A stretch of 64,000 nt of DNA. It comes from Lepidostoma basale. Its lineage: Eukaryota > Arthropoda > Insecta > Trichoptera > Lepidostomatidae. This document shows positions 62,496 through 64,000 of this stretch, piece after piece (the first letter of the stretch is position 1; each line of letters starts with the position of its first letter). Below the pieces are notes generated by a model that was not told the DNA's origin, ran no database searches, and saw only the letters and a program-made list of their open reading frames with translations. Location of the stretch: contig JAHDVF020000449.1 in NCBI GenBank assembly GCA_022606425.2, forward strand, positions 62,001 through 126,000, given 5' to 3'. The position numbers and the translations under genes are program-made.

Positions 62496-62539
62496 TGAAC
62501 AACCGTACCGACCCCGTTGAGAACCACTGCTCTATCGCA

Positions 62540-62994
62540 CTTCTCACAGATCCTCGTTTTCTCGACTGTAATGTTGCACACGCCGCCCCCACTTTGAAAC
62601 TTTTATATTTGAAATATATTCATGTTTTTTCGCTTTGAATATTTGTGTAAAGAAAGGCGTTATTTTCCCGTAATGATGGCAATGTGCAGATCGTCACAAT
62701 ACCCGGTACCTGTCTGCCTGGATACTTGTAACGCGGACCCTTCCCGCAAACACTTGACTCACAGCCCCACATATTTATTTTACCCGCTATGATAAAAATA
62801 ATAAGGACGTTCAAATAGAATATGCAGATGTACCCCACGTTTTACTGCCATTCTATTTCGTTATTTCACCATCTTTATTATATCTTATATTAAATATTTC
62901 GGTTTATCGTGCCTTTAGAAGACTCGTCCACTAATCTTAATTCGTCTACACCTCCCTGTTGGTGTTTTATAAATAAATAAACTGATTTAACGAA
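62540..62994. other. Unassigned sequence
   Basis: No family match or convincing frame. Confidence 0.3.
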
Positions 62995-63190
62995 CTAACC
63001 ATCACATACCTCTCTCGATTCCTCTAAATTCATACATCTTGTCATGCACGCACGTCGATTTCTCCGACTCCTCGCGTGACCGATATTTAATATTTGATTG
63101 ATTTGATCGTGCCATGTTTTCTTCGGTCTTCCTTTATTTCTAGCTCCGTTCACGTCGTTTACATAAACTGATTTATTTTGAAAATACGTC
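62995..63190 (-). mobile_element. LINE-A fragment (copy A24)
   Basis: Minus strand: VYVNDVNGARNKGRPKKTWH, DQINQILNIGHARSRRNRRA, CMTRCMNLEESRE. The last 60 bases of the element are missing, with AACTAACCATCACA joined directly. Confidence 0.8.
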
Positions 63191-63319
63191 AAAAAGTTCC
63201 TATCTGTTTTTTTTGTTAATTTCAGTTATGGGGATTTGTTTGCAATCACTTTTGTGGGTCGTTGGATTGCCTTTTGTACCTTTTTGATATTATAGTATCA
63301 CGTTACTTTTTTCCATACA

Positions 63320-63415
63320 TAAAGAATCGACAGAAATATCAGGAAAATACAGCGTGGCGTCCGTTATTTTTGCCTACTCCTTCGGGGAGACGCCATGATG
63401 TTTAATTAGTTAATA
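63320..63415 (+). mobile_element. LINE-A 3' tip (copy A25)
   Basis: GAATCGACAGAAATATCAGG, AGCGTGGCGTCCGTTATTTT, GGGGAGACGCCATGATGTTT. Decayed. Confidence 0.72.
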
Positions 63416-63529
63416 TTTTTGTCATACTATATATTGACTTGTAAAAACGTCAGAGCGCGCGCCGTTACGACAGATAGATGTGCACGTTCGCCGTCACGTC
63501 AGCATACTTCACAACACGACACGCCACAT

Positions 63530-63880
63530 CGATATTATTATTATTATTCTGATGACTTGTATTTTAAGTGCGCCGTTTTGAAAAATCAATTACTCCAAGG
63601 GCGCACTAGGAAATGACTGACCGAACAGTGCAGTCTTTAGAAGTTTCTTAAATTTAACGTCACTATCCTCATACTTAATACTAACATGGAGGCTATTCCT
63701 CGCCAACGGATCCGCAACGCTGAAAGCACAATCACAGAAACTTGCTTTATTGGCTCTGACTGGAATTGTTATGTTGTTTGCACTTGTTTCTACTGATCGG
63801 AGTGAACTTTGCCTTTCCGTTGGCGCTCTCTGATTTCGAGCCTTAAACACTGTCAAACACTATTTATTTTTTACTCGCTC
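63530..63880 (-). mobile_element. LINE-U 3' fragment (copy U8)
   Basis: 88 open minus-strand codons: RSVETSANNITIPVRANKAS, FCDCAFSVADPLARNSLH, VKFKKLLKTALF, stop near 63590; (ATT)n at 63534-63549. More diverged from U1 than U2. Confidence 0.74.
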
Positions 63881-63894
63881 TCGGATTTCAAGCC

Positions 63895-64000
63895 AGTGAA
63901 GGTCCTTCGGGAGTGGCACCCAGGTGGTAGAAGACCAATTGGACGACCAAGGCTGCGATGTGAGGATGAAGTTGGGAGAGATGGGGCAAAGTTGTTACGA
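63895..64000 (+). mobile_element. LINE-X fragment running off the window
   Basis: TGGCACCCAGGTGGTAGAAG: WHPGGRRPIGRPRLRCEDEV then GRDGAKLL, open to the last base. Matches the minus-strand copy at 10187. Confidence 0.76.

Larger units (their letters stand above)
61461..62529. mobile_element. hAT-type nonautonomous element, 1069 bp with nested insertions
   Basis: Ends TATAGGTTCCCAACC and GTTGAGAACCACTG are imperfect inverted repeats. The flanks CTCTGTCG (61453-61460) and CTCTATCG (62530-62537) agree at 7 of 8. No transposase. Removing the H copy and the inner MITE leaves about 560 bp. Confidence 0.75.

Noticed and set aside
1..64000. CRISPR arrays, defence islands, rRNA, endogenous virus genes
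   Set aside because: Repeats here are dispersed insertions with TSDs or simple tandem arrays, not spaced direct repeats. No polymerase, capsid or envelope-like frame was seen, and the genome style is eukaryotic.

Overview
This window looks like intergenic or intronic DNA from an AT-rich insect genome, most likely a moth or butterfly. The retrotransposon C-terminal protein fragments (for example RINAVEMRSLRRMCG and RNRRACMTRCMNVEEARE) resemble reverse-transcriptase fragments I remember from lepidopteran genomes; I could not run a search, so the order-level call is an inference. I found no rRNA gene, no functional tRNA gene, no CRISPR array, no bacterial-type operon and no host gene I can name. 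By eye, perhaps a third to a half of the window is recognisable transposable-element debris.

I use letter names for repeat families. LINE-A: RTE-like non-LTR element, over 20 copies, all 5'-truncated, ending CGGCGTGATGGTT plus a (GTTA)n or (GTT)n tail. LINE-P: Jockey/I-like, C-terminal motif LRQRQ..LF..P..RTNLP, pentanucleotide tail. LINE-Q, -R, -S, -T, -W, -X, -Y, -Z: other RT 3' ends. LINE-U: CR1/L2-like, motif FGDRAFSVAGPSAWN, (ATT)n tail. SINE-F: tRNA-derived, with an (AAT)n tail or the 'D' tail. SINE-I: a second tRNA-derived SINE. SINE-G: about 440 bp, and its 3' end is the LINE-A 3' end. H: a short retroposon with 12-17 bp target-site duplications (TSDs). K, M, N, E: foldback MITEs. DNA transposons: one mariner (13372-14653), several hAT derivatives with 8-bp TSDs, and two other MITEs.

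Layout. 1-9 kb: GA microsatellite, LINE-P, E/K/F repeats and a three-deep nest at 4.1-4.8 kb. 9-15 kb: LINE-X, -U, -S and the mariner. 15-21 kb: LINE-A pairs, a 36-bp minisatellite with higher-order structure, and nested U/S/T/W fragments. 21-30 kb: tRNA-derived SINEs, a LINE-A/SINE-F chimera and the first hAT MITE. 30-42 kb: a hAT with a transposase remnant, then nested LINE-A, H and LINE-P copies. 42-56 kb: mainly foldback MITEs. 56-64 kb: hAT MITEs, SINE-G, LINE-Q, a 1.07-kb nested hAT, LINE-U and LINE-X.

The genes do not form a pathway. What the sequence records is a history of parasites on parasites: SINE-G carries the LINE-A 3' end and so probably used its enzyme, SINEs share interchangeable tails, hAT MITEs sit beside a remnant of a related transposase-bearing element, and many insertions can be dated relative to one another by TSDs. 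Between repeats lie GC-richer single-copy patches that could hold host exons or regulatory DNA; I could not assign them.
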